64,000 nucleotides of DNA from Takakia lepidozioides (Eukaryota > Streptophyta > Takakiopsida > Takakiales > Takakiaceae), in the NCBI GenBank assembly GCA_030704615.1, contig CM060733.1, forward strand, positions 8,866,001 through 8,930,000, read 5' to 3'. Positions within the stretch are counted from its first letter, which is position 1. Every line of letters begins with the position of its first letter. Of the stretch, positions 46,436-60,100 are shown piece by piece. The position numbers were made by a program, and so were the translations under genes. The notes beneath the pieces were generated by a model. That model was not told the DNA's origin and searched no databases. It saw only the letters and a list, made by a program, of their open reading frames with translations.

Positions 46436-49160
46436 TCCTCTACCTGGAAGCTGACGATTCTAGAGTCATCATAAAGAGGACCTTGTTTTTAGATGATTGA
46501 ATTTATCACTCTCAAAGTTTTTGTATTATTCTTTCTGTGCCATAATAATCCCCGAGATTTTATGCAAGATCATGATAAATTTTTAATAATTACACTTTCT
46601 TGACCACTCTTCAACTCACCTCCGATGATGTTACTTCTCTTCTATGTGGATGCTGCTAGACCTTGACAACCTTCCAGTCCCTTCATGGTTCCACTATCCT
46701 GCTTCAGGTTTTGAATCAAGATTGCAGATGAGAGACTTGACTGTCACCAAGACATCCCTTCCATGCTTGCATAGACTTCTTTCTCAAGAGTCTAGACCAT
46801 GGACAAGTTTGCTGTTACCCATCTATTCCATATATTGGGGTGGTACCACAACTTGGTTGTCTATAACAGTACTTCATAATCTGGACGCTATCTAAGCTTG
46901 TAACCAACTGTCGTCATCTTGCATGAGAACCCAAACAGTAGAGCAGTGGCTAATTACAGTGTGACAAAAGTGTCGAGGCATTATTGTACCACGTTTCAGT
47001 TGCATGTACCTTCTTCCATCCGTGAGTTATGAAGACACAAAAACACGCAGGACGCACACTGAAGGTGGAATCTCAATTTAGGTCGCTTTCAAAATCCAGT
47101 GTGAGTTGGTAAAAATCCTCCCTTGCATACTTACAAAATATTTAGGACAGTCGTGCTGCGTGCACCAAAAGACAAGTAGATCCCTGTGAGATCTGCTTCG
47201 AGCGCTAAAAGCCAACAATCATACTTTGTACTCCTGGATACCAAGTCTTTCCGTGTATCCATTGATCTATTAGAGTGCTCCTTTCAGTGCGGGTGCACTG
47301 CGTTGGGATTCAACCTCTTGTTTTAATCTGAGATGTTCATTCGGGTATTGTAACAGTACGCTCGACCTTATATGCTATTGTTAAGTTTGTAACACCCGCT
47401 GTTAATTAACTGCAGTACACGCTGCACATGAGCAAAGTATCTGTGAATAGATGAACTAGTATACAGATCAGGCTGCAAGTAGTTTGCCACTGTACTGCCA
47501 GCTTACAATATCGTTCCGTAAGTGACATGCGGCATTTGGGTTGTGCTCGTAACTGTGCAATCTGCCACAACCGGCCGTGCTGGAGCTGCAAGAAACACTT
47601 TCCTGAGAGACATCCCTCATCCGAATTACTCTTCCAATAGCCGGAGAACAATTTGATATACCTTGGCATCAGTTTGGTTCTCTCATCCTCCTTGCGTCGG
47701 GCCACAGACATCCACAGTAAAAGACAGGTTGCAGTAGGCTAGTAGCATTATCTGTGCCACAAGATATGCACCGTGAGTTTTGGGTCTACGTGGAAACGTG
47801 GAAACCATTGCCGTGCACGACAACCGTGTTTGCATCATGGGCCAAGTTTTGAGGATGGCGGTGATTCTAAGTATCACCGCTGGTGTGAAGGTTCGTGTGG
47901 CAACGACTCCATAGTTCCTGGTAATGGGTACTTACAATCCCAACGACAAGGATGATTTTATGCAGGATGCAACGGCCAACTTCCATGTCTCGGCCGTCCA
48001 CCAATTACACTGCACCACAGGACACAAACGAAAACCTGCTTCCATGTGCTAATTTTCACCTGCTTACAGATATCGGTGACCGACAACGTGCGATACATGG
48101 GAATTTTGCGCCAGAGTTCATGGCCGATGATTGGTAAACCATTTTGACCTGCTGTATGTACTGGGGTTACCAATGCATGGTACCTGGGGGGAAGGTCACC
48201 TTTCTCCTTTGCGTCAGTGGACCTGCCACTCTGCCACTCACTACCCGTCACGCTCTACTCCTGCAAGTACTCGCACTTAACATATTCTTTTTAAGAGAAA
48301 CCAGACAGTACTCACATTCAAGAGAGGAGCAAATATTAAACCCCCTTTTATATTAGCCATAGGCACATGATCAAGGGAGATATCATCCCTAATGATGAAC
48401 CGTAGCTAGATTTGAGCCCGGAACTACGACGGATATCAAAGCATCCCCAGGACCCACCACTTGCAAGTGCCTGGATCCTCCTTAACTTTTGGTAATCCAA
48501 AACACTACAATTATTATTGCATAGTAATTGTTGTTGTTGCATAGGTAAGAGATTTTTTAATTAGATGATGGTTGAGGTTCCAATTTTTCATTTTCTAAGG
48601 GGGCCCTGCTTGCAGAGCCCACCAAAGGGAGGCGGGAGAATCCTAACAAGGCGTGAGATACAGGGAGGCCCTGCCATTGTTTTATTGATATGAAGTGTAA
48701 CATGTGCCCAACTGGGAGCTAAGAACTTTCATGTTCCCATTAAGTCTCATGGGAACAACCCATGATATAAGGATCACTATGTCCAACTTGATACGTAGTC
48801 CCTACCCTGTCGGGCAGGGCCAATAAAATGTATAGCCCCCTTACCCTCCTTATACCCTCCTTATATAGAGTTTTTAGGCGGTGGTGGAGCCTTCTAGAAG
48901 GGGCCCACCGCCTCATGGAAAGGTCAAGAAGTAGAAGGGAGGCGGCGTCTTCTGCGCATGTCTTGGGCCCACCGCCCCATCCCATGCCATATAAAAAAAA
49001 CGGTCCAGCTGTCTACCTCCCATCGACCCCTCCTACTTCTAAGCTAGCGCATCCTGCGGCCCCACTGATTCGCTCTTCCCACAGAGTCGGGTTGCCTAAC
49101 CTTCCCAAACTGGGCAAATGGTTGGGGTACATAGTAGTGAGACATAAAGTGAGTTTATAT
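46436..49160. other. Intergenic region without recognisable genes
   Basis: About 2.7 kb. Short frames on both strands show no domain, and none is flanked by convincing splice signals. A stretch near 47950-48030 reads NFHVSAVHQLHC, probably by chance. A GC-rich stretch with repeated gggcccaccgcc lies near 48900-48980. Confidence 0.4.
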
Positions 49161-49167
49161 TTTCTTA

Positions 49168-49726
49168 GGGCCACTTTACACTAGGGCCCAAGCCCAAGAA
49201 ATCATGAGCCCAATTTGTGCCACTTTTTCGACTACTCTTGGGCCAGGTTTAGTTATTAAAATAATATATCTGTTGGGCCCAAGGTGGTTGTGTGTAAAGC
49301 CATTGGGACCAAATGCAAGGCCCAAGAACCATGAACCCTAAGCTTTATCTAATCTTGTCCTTCCACAATGAGCCCGTATAGGCCAGTCCCGTACGGACCA
49401 GCCAAGCCGCGTACAGAAGTTACGGAGGCCTTCATCCTACGGTCAAGATTATGCAAAAGTACTATATTTTAATGTTGAACTTCTTGGGCCAAAGTGAGAG
49501 AGTTGGGTCTCCAAAATAGGAGGTAAGTACCTTTTTCTTGGGCTGGCCGAAGAATTTGGCGCCAAAACTTATGCCATGTAGGTGCCATGTAGGCAAATGC
49601 CCCACTATAATCTCCTTGGGCTTAGGCCGTAATATAAAGCCGTTGGGCCCAATATTTGGTCCTCAGCCAATAGGAACGCTCCATTCTCGCTTGGTCTTGG
49701 GCTCGGGCCCTAGTGTAAAGTGGCCC
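49168..49726. mobile_element. Tourist-like MITE (PIF/Harbinger type), 559 bp
   Basis: Terminal inverted repeats of 31 bases match at 30 positions; both start GGGCCACTTTACACTAGGGC. The element is flanked by the 3 bp duplication TTA at 49165-49167 and 49727-49729. A 3 bp TTA/TAA target and a GG(G)-start TIR are diagnostic of the PIF/Harbinger superfamily. The interior has several gggccc and cttgggcc words and no ORF. Confidence 0.85.
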
Positions 49727-49769
49727 TTAGTATAATGTGCATTCTTCTTCATTGATACTAGGGTTCTAA

Positions 49770-51727
49770 GAGCATCTCCATAGTGAGCAAGACCCGTCAA
49801 ACGTTATATACCCTGGTTACAGGGATGACGGTAGTTTTTAAGGGGACGTGACAGTAGCAGAGGCAGAGATAGCCCCAGGAGGCCCGCCGCCCCATCACAA
49901 TCTTGGCGCGTTGACTGAGGACATCATATCTCTTGACATCACAAATTTAATGTACAATGGTTGGTGGGGTCCCTGTATGTTTGGCAAAAGTGCCGTGCGG
50001 GAGGCAGATTTGAGGCGGGGCCTACAGCAATTCTACCGACGCAATCGTGGAGCAAGCCCCGTGGCCTCGCCATGCCAGGGGATGCCTCCGCGTGAGCCTG
50101 GCTGCATGAGCATGTAAGCGTTGTCAAGCTCACGGCACGTCAGCAGTCCTCGTCAGCGTGGTTGACGCCACTTCACGTCATGCCACATCATTTCCATAGG
50201 CACGAACCTATAATCGCGGACAGAACAGGCGGAAGGGGGGGATGCTAGATCGTGAGCCTAGAGGCGCGAGGTAGGTGCCTATTTCCGCGGAATGATTTAC
50301 CCTTTCCAATCATTGTAGACTACATCCTTAACATCCATCCCACCGCCGCCCCTTGTGTCATAAACTGCGATTTGGTAAATGTGCGATTGCCGAAGTGAGA
50401 CCTTTATCCCTCCCGTGAAAGGGAGAATGAGCGTGCTAGTTTCAACAAGCTTTTGTAACAGTCGATAACAAGATGTAGTAGCAGTTCTCTGTGCAGATCC
50501 CCAACCCTCAAAGTTAGCCGGAGTGGAATTGAGGCTTTCTTACGTAAAAATTGCCCAGATAGAATAGACTGATTTAAATATGGTCTACATACTAAGCCCT
50601 TGCATGTTTGGAAATCAAGTATCAAATATCAAATATCACACAGAGGTGATGATCGTCGATGATCATCACAATTACCCAAATGCCAAAATAGAGCAGAACT
50701 GATGATCGACACCGATCATCACTTCTGCTCTGTTTTATTTTTTGGAACAATACGGAGAAAAAAAAACAAAAAAAAAACAAAAAAAACAGAACAGAACAGA
50801 ACAAAAGTGATGATCAGTGCCGATCATCAGAATTGATGATCGACACCGATCATCATTTTTGTTTTGTTTTTTATTTTTTCTCCGTATTGTTCCAAAAAGA
50901 AAAAGAAAAATTGCTCTGGTTTGGCATTTTGGTAGAGGTCGTGATGATTGTCAACGATCATCACTTCTGCTCTGTTTTGGCATTTGACGTGTGCTCTGTG
51001 TGGCAAGTTCTTAGAACTCATGCATCATGGCATCTTTGGACATAAAGATGGACTCCTGGCTTTGAGGGGAAACCATCTTCTGCTAAACTTGTAAGCTCGG
51101 TCCACTCAGACCTTTTGTCTCTGTCCCGTAAGGTGTTCCGCATGGTTGGGGAAAGGTGTTTGCAGATGTGCCCTCTGGTTGGATGCTATTTTCCTATTAT
51201 TTGGTCTTCCATCTCGGTCTACCGTGTATCTCTGCTATGTATTGCAGGCTTCTTTTTGATATCGTGATCCATCTTCTCTTCGTTATTTGGGGAGGAAGCA
51301 GAGTCTTCATGGGTCAGCCTCTATGGAGCCTTATGAGGTTATTTTGTCCTCCTTGTAATTGTTATTGTAAACTTACAATTGTAATTGCAGAATGTTATGG
51401 AATGGATGCCACAGTTTTAGGTTTATTTCCCATTTCGGGTATTTTGATGGTATTCTTGATGGTATTTTGGTTTCATGTTGCCTAAGTTCATCCCATGGTC
51501 ATAGGACCCTCGGGTATAGGCGTTGTATATTTCTGTTGATGTGGCGGATGCTGATGTGGCACCACGTCAGCATTCGACACCATGGCAACCTGCTGGCATC
51601 ACACTCACGCCATGTCACCTGGCATGAGCGTACACTCACACGCTCGCGTGCGAGGCGCACGCGGTTCGTCATTGGCCATGCCAGATTTCGGGTTTTGGGC
51701 AGGTACAATGTCACCGTGGAGATGCTC
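49770..51727. mobile_element. Non-autonomous DNA element, ~2 kb, TIR GAGCATCTCCA
   Basis: Left end GAGCATCTCCATAGTGA, right end (as reverse complement) GAGCATCTCCACGGTGA, both flanked by TAA (49767-49769 and 51728-51730). The end sequence agrees with widespread plant Tourist-type elements with 3 bp TAA targets. The interior holds no transposase; it contains a foldback block at 50641-50964 and a GC-rich part with repeated cacgtca/ctcacgc words. The short TIR makes the exact ends less sure than for the neighbouring elements. Confidence 0.55.
50641..50964. repeat. Foldback block with five palindromic tgatgatcg...cgatcatca units
   Basis: Five copies of a 22-24 bp palindrome (type tgatgatcgacaccgatcatca) lie at 50646-50669, 50700-50721, 50808-50829, 50834-50855 and 50942-50963. 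Between them, larger arms pair: 50741-50764 (tttggaacaatacggagaaa) with about 50879-50896, and about 50681-50696 (tgccaaaatagagcag) with about 50911-50926. The whole block is thus a nested palindrome centred near 50820, with A-rich and T-rich loops. No ORF. Confidence 0.85.
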
Positions 51728-51738
51728 TAAGTTCTAAC

Positions 51739-52519
51739 CAGGGTTGGACCGGTATACGTGGTCAGACCTGGGTATGAGCAATGGTATGAAGAACCATACC
51801 AGATTTGTATGAAAGGACATTATACCCAAACACATAACCTACTACCAGACCAACCTAGGTTTTCACCGCTGTCATACTGCGTGCGATACCATTACTGAGG
51901 GTTGCAAGCAACAATGGAGCTCAGTAATAGGGAGATGCCTGGGAGATGACGTTAGGGTTGAGCGCCCATGCTCCACAACAAACTCTCTTCAATGAAGTGA
52001 CTTGTGACTTGAGCCACTCAAGTGGCAACTTCAACCGCTCAGGTGCCAAACTTGAGCTGCTCAAGTAGGCAACCTTAGCCGCTCACTCACGTTCAACTTG
52101 AGCCGCTGAAGTGTGTAACTGGCAAAGAAAACTTCAACTGGTTAACTCATATGTCTTTCACTGTGCTTTTCAGTATACTATTTCTATGTGCTTTATGACA
52201 TTTCTCAATGTGTAATGACATTTCTGATTTGGTATGAAGAGCAGTACAAATATCATACCAATGTCCATATACCCCCAATATGAATATCAAAAAACTCAAT
52301 ACCAATACCATACTCATATACAATCCATTTTACAGGTCCTCTTACCCTATTGATACCATGATACAGTACCAGGTGCTACCTACCACCATACCCTTACCAG
52401 CCTGGTATGCATAAGGGATGGGATCCTAATATCAGGACCAGTCTGGTATGCAAAAGGGATGGAATCCTACATACCAAGACCAGTCTGGTATTCAAAATAC
52501 ATATACCGGTCCAGCACTG
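51739..52519. mobile_element. hAT-type MITE, 781 bp, with 8 bp target duplication
   Basis: Ends: CAGGGTTGGACCGGTATA at 51739 and, as reverse complement of the right end, CAGTGCTGGACCGGTATAT. They are flanked by gttctaac (51731-51738) and gttctaaa (52520-52527), identical at 7 of 8 bases. CAGnG termini with 8 bp duplications define hAT elements. The interior is rich in ggtatg/cataccagt words and codes for nothing. It begins exactly where the TAA flank of the 49770-51727 element ends. Confidence 0.85.
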
Positions 52520-52529
52520 GTTCTAAAGC

Positions 52530-54100
52530 CCACTTCCATAGGATGGTTGGTTCACTACAATCCCTCAAGAGTCCCTCCTTGCAAGGTTCTTCCGAAGACT
52601 TTTACAAGCCAATTCTAAACAGGAAGTAATTCCCTACAGATTTCGTATTTGGTAGTTGGGGTCTTAAGTCTTAACCCCTAAATGCCCAACAAAGCCCGTT
52701 TTGGGCTTTTGAGTTTAGAAATTTTTGAATAACTTTTTAGTTTCTCCATGGAATTGTGTGAAAAATATATATAGTGTTCCTGGACATTTGGCACACCGGG
52801 ACTCACTGCCCGATTGTCTTCGATCGGCCAAGTTGCAAAGTTGTCTCATCAGGCAAGCAGGGGGAGTCAGGTTTTGATGAAGGTAATTATCTCTATTTCA
52901 TGCTAAGATCAAGTGTGTGTGGGTGAGAGAGGGAGGGGATTTTGACCAAGTGGCAACATCGCATGCATTGGCCAGATTGGATTGTTTTTGGCTTGTTGGA
53001 TGAGGGATCCCAAGGGGATGAAGCCCTAATAATCTCACCTAAATCCAAGTTGATAACTACCAAAAACCAATATATTCTTCAAATGGGCACCAAGAATTTT
53101 CTGGATCGGGACCTCCCTCGAAATTCGCAGGCGGGTGCAAGAGTCTGGACCAGTGTTGTACCAATATCGGGATTTTGACGTACATTGCTACAATGTCAAA
53201 AATGTCGATCAACAATTTACAACTACCTGCGATGTTGACAAAGGTACAATCAAAAACTCAAAAGTGCTCCCAACACCATGGCCTCTCACCAAGTCTATGC
53301 ACATAAGACAGCCATACAAAACTCAATTTTCACACATAATTTACACATAATTTGCAATCAAGTTAATTTCCTAAAAGTTGAGAGTATCCCCACCCTACAC
53401 TGAACCCAGCGTGCAAACGGAATATCAGGGTGTGGTGGGCAGGAAAATGTTCACGCCCTTGCACTGGGCACTGAACTGTGCACTGAACCCGCCGTATTCA
53501 GGGCCCCCAATACATCCCTGAATCCATGTCAACATGACCATGCCCAGGTCTAGCGCATGCGTGTCAGCAGCTTGGCAGCAGCTTGGCAACGGCCCCTCTT
53601 GCCAATGGGAGCCGAGCTGCACAGGGATGGCGTGGGTGATTCAAGGGCAAGGGTGTGCGTGAGGGGCTGCCTCGCCCCAGAACCCGACAGGCCCTGAATC
53701 GATCAGGTAATTTTGGCGCTACGGGGAATCTTCGGGCTCAAGGGTGGGGATGCTCTTACACCATTTTTTCAGTTAAGGGGTCCTTTATTTTAAAGTCAAA
53801 CTATGGCACTGGGTGTTCAAGGGTTAAGAACCTGGTTGAGGACCGGTACTGGTCCAAAACGGGTTTGCCAGATATAAACCATCCCACAAATGGTATGCAG
53901 AAACAGTTACAGTAAAAAATGGCATCGTTTAGAACACTGAGTGCTCGGCTCACCTAACAGGCTCTCCTACCACACTCTCCGTGCATAAAAGTTCAGACCC
54001 TTTGGCCTCCACATTTCATTCAGCAGTCTGCATACACACATCAGCATGTCTTACAATGATTCATTGGCAGAGATTAACAGGTGCATCTTCACACCGCTCA
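52530..54100. other. Intergenic region, no gene seen
   Basis: No frame with a motif. The words ccagtgttgtaccaatatcggg (53151) and ggaccggtactggtcc (53838) resemble the ends of the hAT-like element, so further decayed copies are likely. A similar start, gccagtgttgtactggtat, is seen at 23462. Confidence 0.4.
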
Positions 54101-54152
54101 ACAAACACTCTCTTGAACTACAACTGTGTCACCACATTAAGGCCTCACACAG

Positions 54153-57100
54153 TTAAACAGAAACTGTCTCAGAAAGCCAGGAGGTGAAGGCAGAGACGGC
54201 TCCTTGAAGGCGGCACATTCGAGCATCCTCCGGCAAAGGGGCATCAAGCACTGTATCGTACATCCTCATCTCTGCACTAATATCTAAAGTCGTGGTCTTC
54301 GTCTCTGCCAACAAAAGCATTGATACTTCATCGGCCATTTTCGCATACACCACTCTGCATGTTCCATTCAAGATTCAGCATGCGAAAAACAAGTTATATG
54401 TAGCAGCTTACTTCTTGCGATTTTACAGGCAGCTCAGCCTGCTTCAACACTAATCCACTGAGCCTCAAAAGGGTCTGAGAATTGTGTAATGGCAATGGGA
54501 CCATACATGCCACAGAAGCAGCAGAGAGGATCTAGCAGTCGATGCATCTTCAAACCTCCTAACCCCTTTCAGTTGCGGACAAGCAAAACAGTCCAACATA
54601 ATACCACAAGGACACCAAAAGAGAAGTAAACGTCATTGCTGACACATGTACCTGGCATCTGACGAAGCCTTGCTCCTCCAGAGGTTCTGAGACTCTTTGA
54701 GTTGCTTAAAGAAAGCCTTGCATGCAGCTGCTTTCTTCTCCAGAAAATCCTGTTTTAAATAACCTCAAACCAAATCAGATGTACTCCCATAAATGTCAAC
54801 ATTCCTACATGCATTCCTGACAAAATCTTGTATGATTTGGATATATCACAACATGAGAATCATCTCTCATCAGCACTTGTGCATCAGCAACAATGAGATA
54901 CCATTCAGTCTGTACATCCTTGTTTACAACTAGAGCATGCAGCAATACCTTTGTCTAGGCTTCCTGCCCATCTGCTAATTTGCATCTTATCTTTTCTGAA
55001 TGTCCTCATAAATGTATGTCGAGATTAAATGCAAATGTAGTGCCATGGGATTCAGCACATCCACCAAGTGGCTTTTGAGCAACTCAGCCCCCTACCTTAA
55101 AGTTTCTCTAGTGCTTTGAAAGATAGAAATAGACGGTTGAAGTGAACCTACCTGTCCCTCAATTGGACTGGTGGGGTACATGAAACTGTTCTTCAGAGTG
55201 TAGAACTTCACGTACACTCCTGCTCCCGACTCCCAATCCTCGACCTCTGTATCATGCCCTTCCAACTGGGTTGCAAACTGCAACACCTGGGTATGTTCCG
55301 CTGTCAAAAACACATACAGGAAAGAGGTTTAAGTTATGTGCAGACTGATCAAAGCTGGCAAACCAGACCATGTTCATAACTTGCAATTGGCAGCTGCATC
55401 AAACACGAACACTAGACACTCAGATTCAGAACCACTAGCAGATCTCTGCCTGTCATTGTTGCTAGATGTGGATCCTTAGATATTTTAACACTAGTGCCAA
55501 AGTCTGATGCCTGAGATCCACAGAGCCTTTGAGGAGCTACCGACTTCACACTGGCGGATTAGGAAACCAATGTGCCCAAGTCCACAGTAGATGTACTACT
55601 GCATTAACCTCTTGGAAGCAGGTGCAAGAAAGCATCCAGGCTTTGAGGAGCCAGAGGATCAGCAGCCTTCTTCAAACGTAGGGATACTAATGGACAACAA
55701 ATATTTGACAGGAGGAGAGAGAAACACAACCGCTTACATTTGACAAACAAGGCATATGATACTTTAGTCATGAACAAGAGGTGTGCGCTGCGCCATTGGG
55801 AACTCCTGATTAAGTGTTCAAGCTCCTTCTTGGAATTGCGGGTATAATGACAGTATACCGCCTACCAACATCCAAGCAGTACATAAAAATCTTTCCCTAC
55901 AGACTTATCACAAGGAACCCCATCACAACCAATAGAGCAACACAACTGTACTCTTTAATGTTTATGAGCATCCACTAACTTCCCATGGCATCCATTAATA
56001 TACAACATCAGTTAACGTACACAAATTAGGCTCAAAAGGCCTGGTATAAGAGGATAAGGACTGCTAACGTGCTCCATGAAAAGGCAGCATTGACATGAAC
56101 CTCTCCAACACCTAAACTCTCATAAAATTCTCCGACTTGCTGGTTCATTGTCAAGAGTACATCAGAAGCACATTTGCTTAGTAGAAGTAGCGGTCTTATG
56201 AGATATGGTTTAGGACACCCTGAAAATGGAATCAATTATCTGCTGCAAGAAGTCGTATACATTGCTAGAGATAGTACACTCTATAAGACACAGGATTTAA
56301 TCATTATACCAATGCTTCGTGCAGCCACTCAGATGGAATACCGAGATCATCCTCCAGGAACCGGAGCTGAACATCCGAGGTGCTCCATTTTTCACAGTAC
56401 TGGCTCAAAAACTCTTTGACCACCTTCATGTTGCTCATACCAGCACCAGGAAGTTAGACGCATGTGACAGCCAAACCAGAAATATTTATGCATCCAAAAT
56501 CTTTGGGTATTTGCGTTCTTCCCTAGATTTAGTAAACAACTTCAATGCCATTCAAAGTAGAACTGACAAAACCATGGTGCACAACTTGAAAATTTAATAT
56601 GTAGATTTCATGTTGTATCCAAAGCTCTGCTCACCTTCTCATGGAGACCTGCATTTTCCGGAGACCAAGGCATGTGCAGCACAACATAGATAGCCCATTG
56701 GCAGAGCCCAGCAGCCAGAAGTTGACTTGCGAAGTTCATATGCAAAGAATGTAGATCTTGACCATCCAGGGCCTTGACAGCATGGAGAAAGCCTTGCTGA
56801 TGCCACGCCATCCTGTGGTCCAGCCGATCAAACGTTGAAGCTGCTGAGCAAAGCAGTTTTCTAGAGTCTACTGCACCTCGCTGCCCTTTGCTTGCATGGA
56901 GTTGCATTAGATAGAATGCAGTGTCATAGATATCGCTCTGAAGTTGGATCCCATTGGTAGCTCCTTCTTCAACATACTTTGGAATAGGCATGGGGGCTTC
57001 ATTTCCTTCCATGAGCTGTGCATACGTAGAAATGATGAAAGAAAGATCAGAGTCCGGTGCCAGTCGATACCACATTACAAGCCCTAAGAACCGTTTCCAG

Positions 57101-60100
57101 TCAATGGGACGGCCAGTCAAAGCACCCCTTAGGTCACCTGCAAGAAGCTTGAGTATGGATATTCGGTCAGCCTCTATCAGGGCCTGGTCAAGGCCCTCAG
57201 AGAACCACACCTCCAGCTGGGTTGCCATGTCTGCCCGACTCTCAATTGAGCCGCCTGCCTGGCTCAATAAACAACCGAGTCGCACATCCCCTCTTGTTAC
57301 AGCCTTCTCAACCGCCTCATCCAATTGGCGGCCTGTTAAGAGTATAAACATCTCCTCAAGATCTTTCTCATCCTTGAGAAGGCTCAATTCCTTCTGCACC
57401 AAGTGGCTCACACTACCTTGTAGCCAGCCACTAAATTTTGCTCTTCGGATAAAAAGCTCTTCCTCTGGGTCAGCAGGCATCTCAGACTTGCCCATGATAT
57501 CAAGGTCTTCCTCACCAAGGTTAAGATCTGCCCCCCCTCCTGGCCAAACCTCTCTCTCAGAGAAGAGCACACTGACAAGCTGCCACACCATAGCTTGATG
57601 CCTTAACACGATGCAGTCAGCAGTGGCGAGTCCTTCCACTTCATACTGCTTTTGTAATAGGTCTTCATAATCACGACAGACCCCTGGAAGCTCAATTGGA
57701 TTGCACATCAAGGTGCGTAAACGCAAACCACCAGCCGCAAGCTGAGGGATGCCATCCACCACCTGGCTCATTGACATGTGAAGTGCCAATGGTGATACAA
57801 ACTGCAAATCTACCAAGTCATCTCTTACAGTCCCTTGGTCGTCTCTCACTGTCCTGTCAAGTGCAACCCTCTCAAAGCGTATACATGAAGAGAACCCACA
57901 ATTTAAAGCATCCTGTCCCATAGGTGTAGCACAATGCACAAGGACACCGTTGGGGCCCCAGCCCACCCTGAACGAACAACCTAGGAATAAGGCAGCATCT
58001 GCAATGTGGTCTGAGCGTCTACTAGCATTATGAGCCACATCCAATTGGAATCCAGTCCTCCGTGGCCTCTTGAGTGTTAGGCTATCTTCCTCCCCATACA
58101 GCGCAAGAGCCAACTCTGAACCTCTTGAAGGAGGAGAATCAATGATTGGAAACTGCTGCCCTGATATCCCAACCTCAAGGCCTGAATGCATGGGTGAGCG
58201 TTTCCAGGAAGTGTGGGGGCTGACCCGCATCTGCTTTGCTGGCCCACCTTTCCAAGGGGATGAACGCTGGGGCCAGGCAGGACGTCCTCCACCTTCTTCC
58301 ACAAGGAAGGATTTATGTGAGTGATCATCAGGGGCAATCACATTTGGCCCAAGAGGCCACACCTGACGGCGCCCAAATGCACCAGGTACCTCAATGTCAT
58401 CAGCCTCCTCCCCTTCAGCAAAGAACAGTGAACGCATTTGCTGCATCTTCATAGGGTCTAGCCGCAGTTGAGTAGGGAGAGAATGAGGGAGGGCTGCCTG
58501 GGTGACACGCCGTTGAATCCCTTCCAGCAATGCCTCCTCAGATTCTTCATCCATATCTGCGCCAGTGTCATTGACCATGCTAGAGAGTTTCTGGGGTGAT
58601 TCGAACACTGGATCTACCAGGTCTTCATCCTGCATGCCCTCCTCAACCTCCATCATATCCATACCTGCATAGATCCGAAATCAGAGGAGTTCCAAGTGGA
58701 GTTACTTCCTTGGAGGTTGACATGAGTCTGTCGGCTGGTAACTATCACTTGTTTGCAACACAACCCCTTACACTACGAATCATATGTTTTGCATCAGCCA
58801 TCTTTTCAAGTCATGACCAGGCCAGCAGCTGGAGACTACACTCGGGCACCATAAGTAAAAAGATGCAATAAGAGACACCCAAGTAGGTGGCGATGCTCAA
58901 TCCTGTAGCCATAGCTCCATGCGGGCAAGTTCATTCGACTGCCAAAAGCTAAGATCATACCCTGCTATGTGTATCCTAAAAGCAGGGACAGATAGAGCCA
59001 GCAGACTACTCACAACTCAAGCATGAATGAAGACTGTGTCGTAGCATAAAGAGTTTACATTCCTCCTAAAGGTCCTCACATGCCTTGGAAAAGGCCTGCA
59101 GCCAAACAGACCCCTTCCGAGAATCTCCCATGAAAGTTCTGAAGCCCCCGGTGGAATGGTGGCCAAATCACCCCGCAAGAAAGAACATCCAGAAAGGTCC
59201 AAGTGACGACACTATAAGATGGAGCACTAATCCTGTTGTCAATCATGGTTTGGGATCGCTCCTTAACACCAGTCAACATCCACCATTGAAGCCTCTGAAC
59301 ACATAAGCTAGCGACTTGGCCAGCAATATTTTATTCCAGTAAGAACATAAGCAAGATCAGCACAACCCCACAGTTACCAACCTGTGTAGGAATGTAATCA
59401 CGGAACAACTTGTCTGTATGACAATTGCCCTGGTTACTTCTCGAAGGTTCAGAATACATTTGAAGGAGGACATCAAGATCACATGCTCTATACCTTCTAC
59501 CTGAAAGGATTGTTCCGTACCTCCAACAACCACTACAGGCTGTCATGCCCAGACTCAAATTATGTGGGGCAGTCAATTCAGAAAGGCAATTAGGACTGGT
59601 CCATGTAACCACTGCAGTACCACAAGTCTGATGTGTGTGGCTTTGGGCATATGGAACCATCCACAGGTGCCAGCATTTGGACTGGAAATCAACCTATGAC
59701 CTGATGCCTGACTTGGTAAAATCGCAAACTATGAAGCCAAAATTATGGCCAATATGTACATGTTCAATATGTGCAAATTATCCATGACCAGATTATGCAG
59801 TATACTTCGTACTTGTTCATAAAACGTTGCAACCAGCGCAACCTATACATCATCCAAAATTCACATTTAAGAATTGTTTCCATTGCAGTCCCCATCATAA
59901 AATTGAAGGAAACCATACAAGCACTGATGTTGGTGCCTAGGAGAACAAAAACAAAACTAACATGAATAGTGTTTTTTCTTAATCCAACAACTAGATTGTC
60001 AATATCATCTTAACCTGAATGTCCTGTAAAAACAGAAATCTACGCAAATGTGGCCTGTGCTCAACCTTGAGTACAAGAGAAAGCACCAAGCTTACAACTC

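Noticed and set aside
47940-48035. NFHVSAVHQLHC, resembling the HxLHC motif of fungal UstYa-type proteins
   Set aside because: Only one short motif, no second motif, and stops on both sides; chance is more likely than a transferred fungal gene.
56954-57598. 214-codon frame on the plus strand
   Set aside because: It is the exact antisense of the conserved NUP96 exon and shows no motif of its own.
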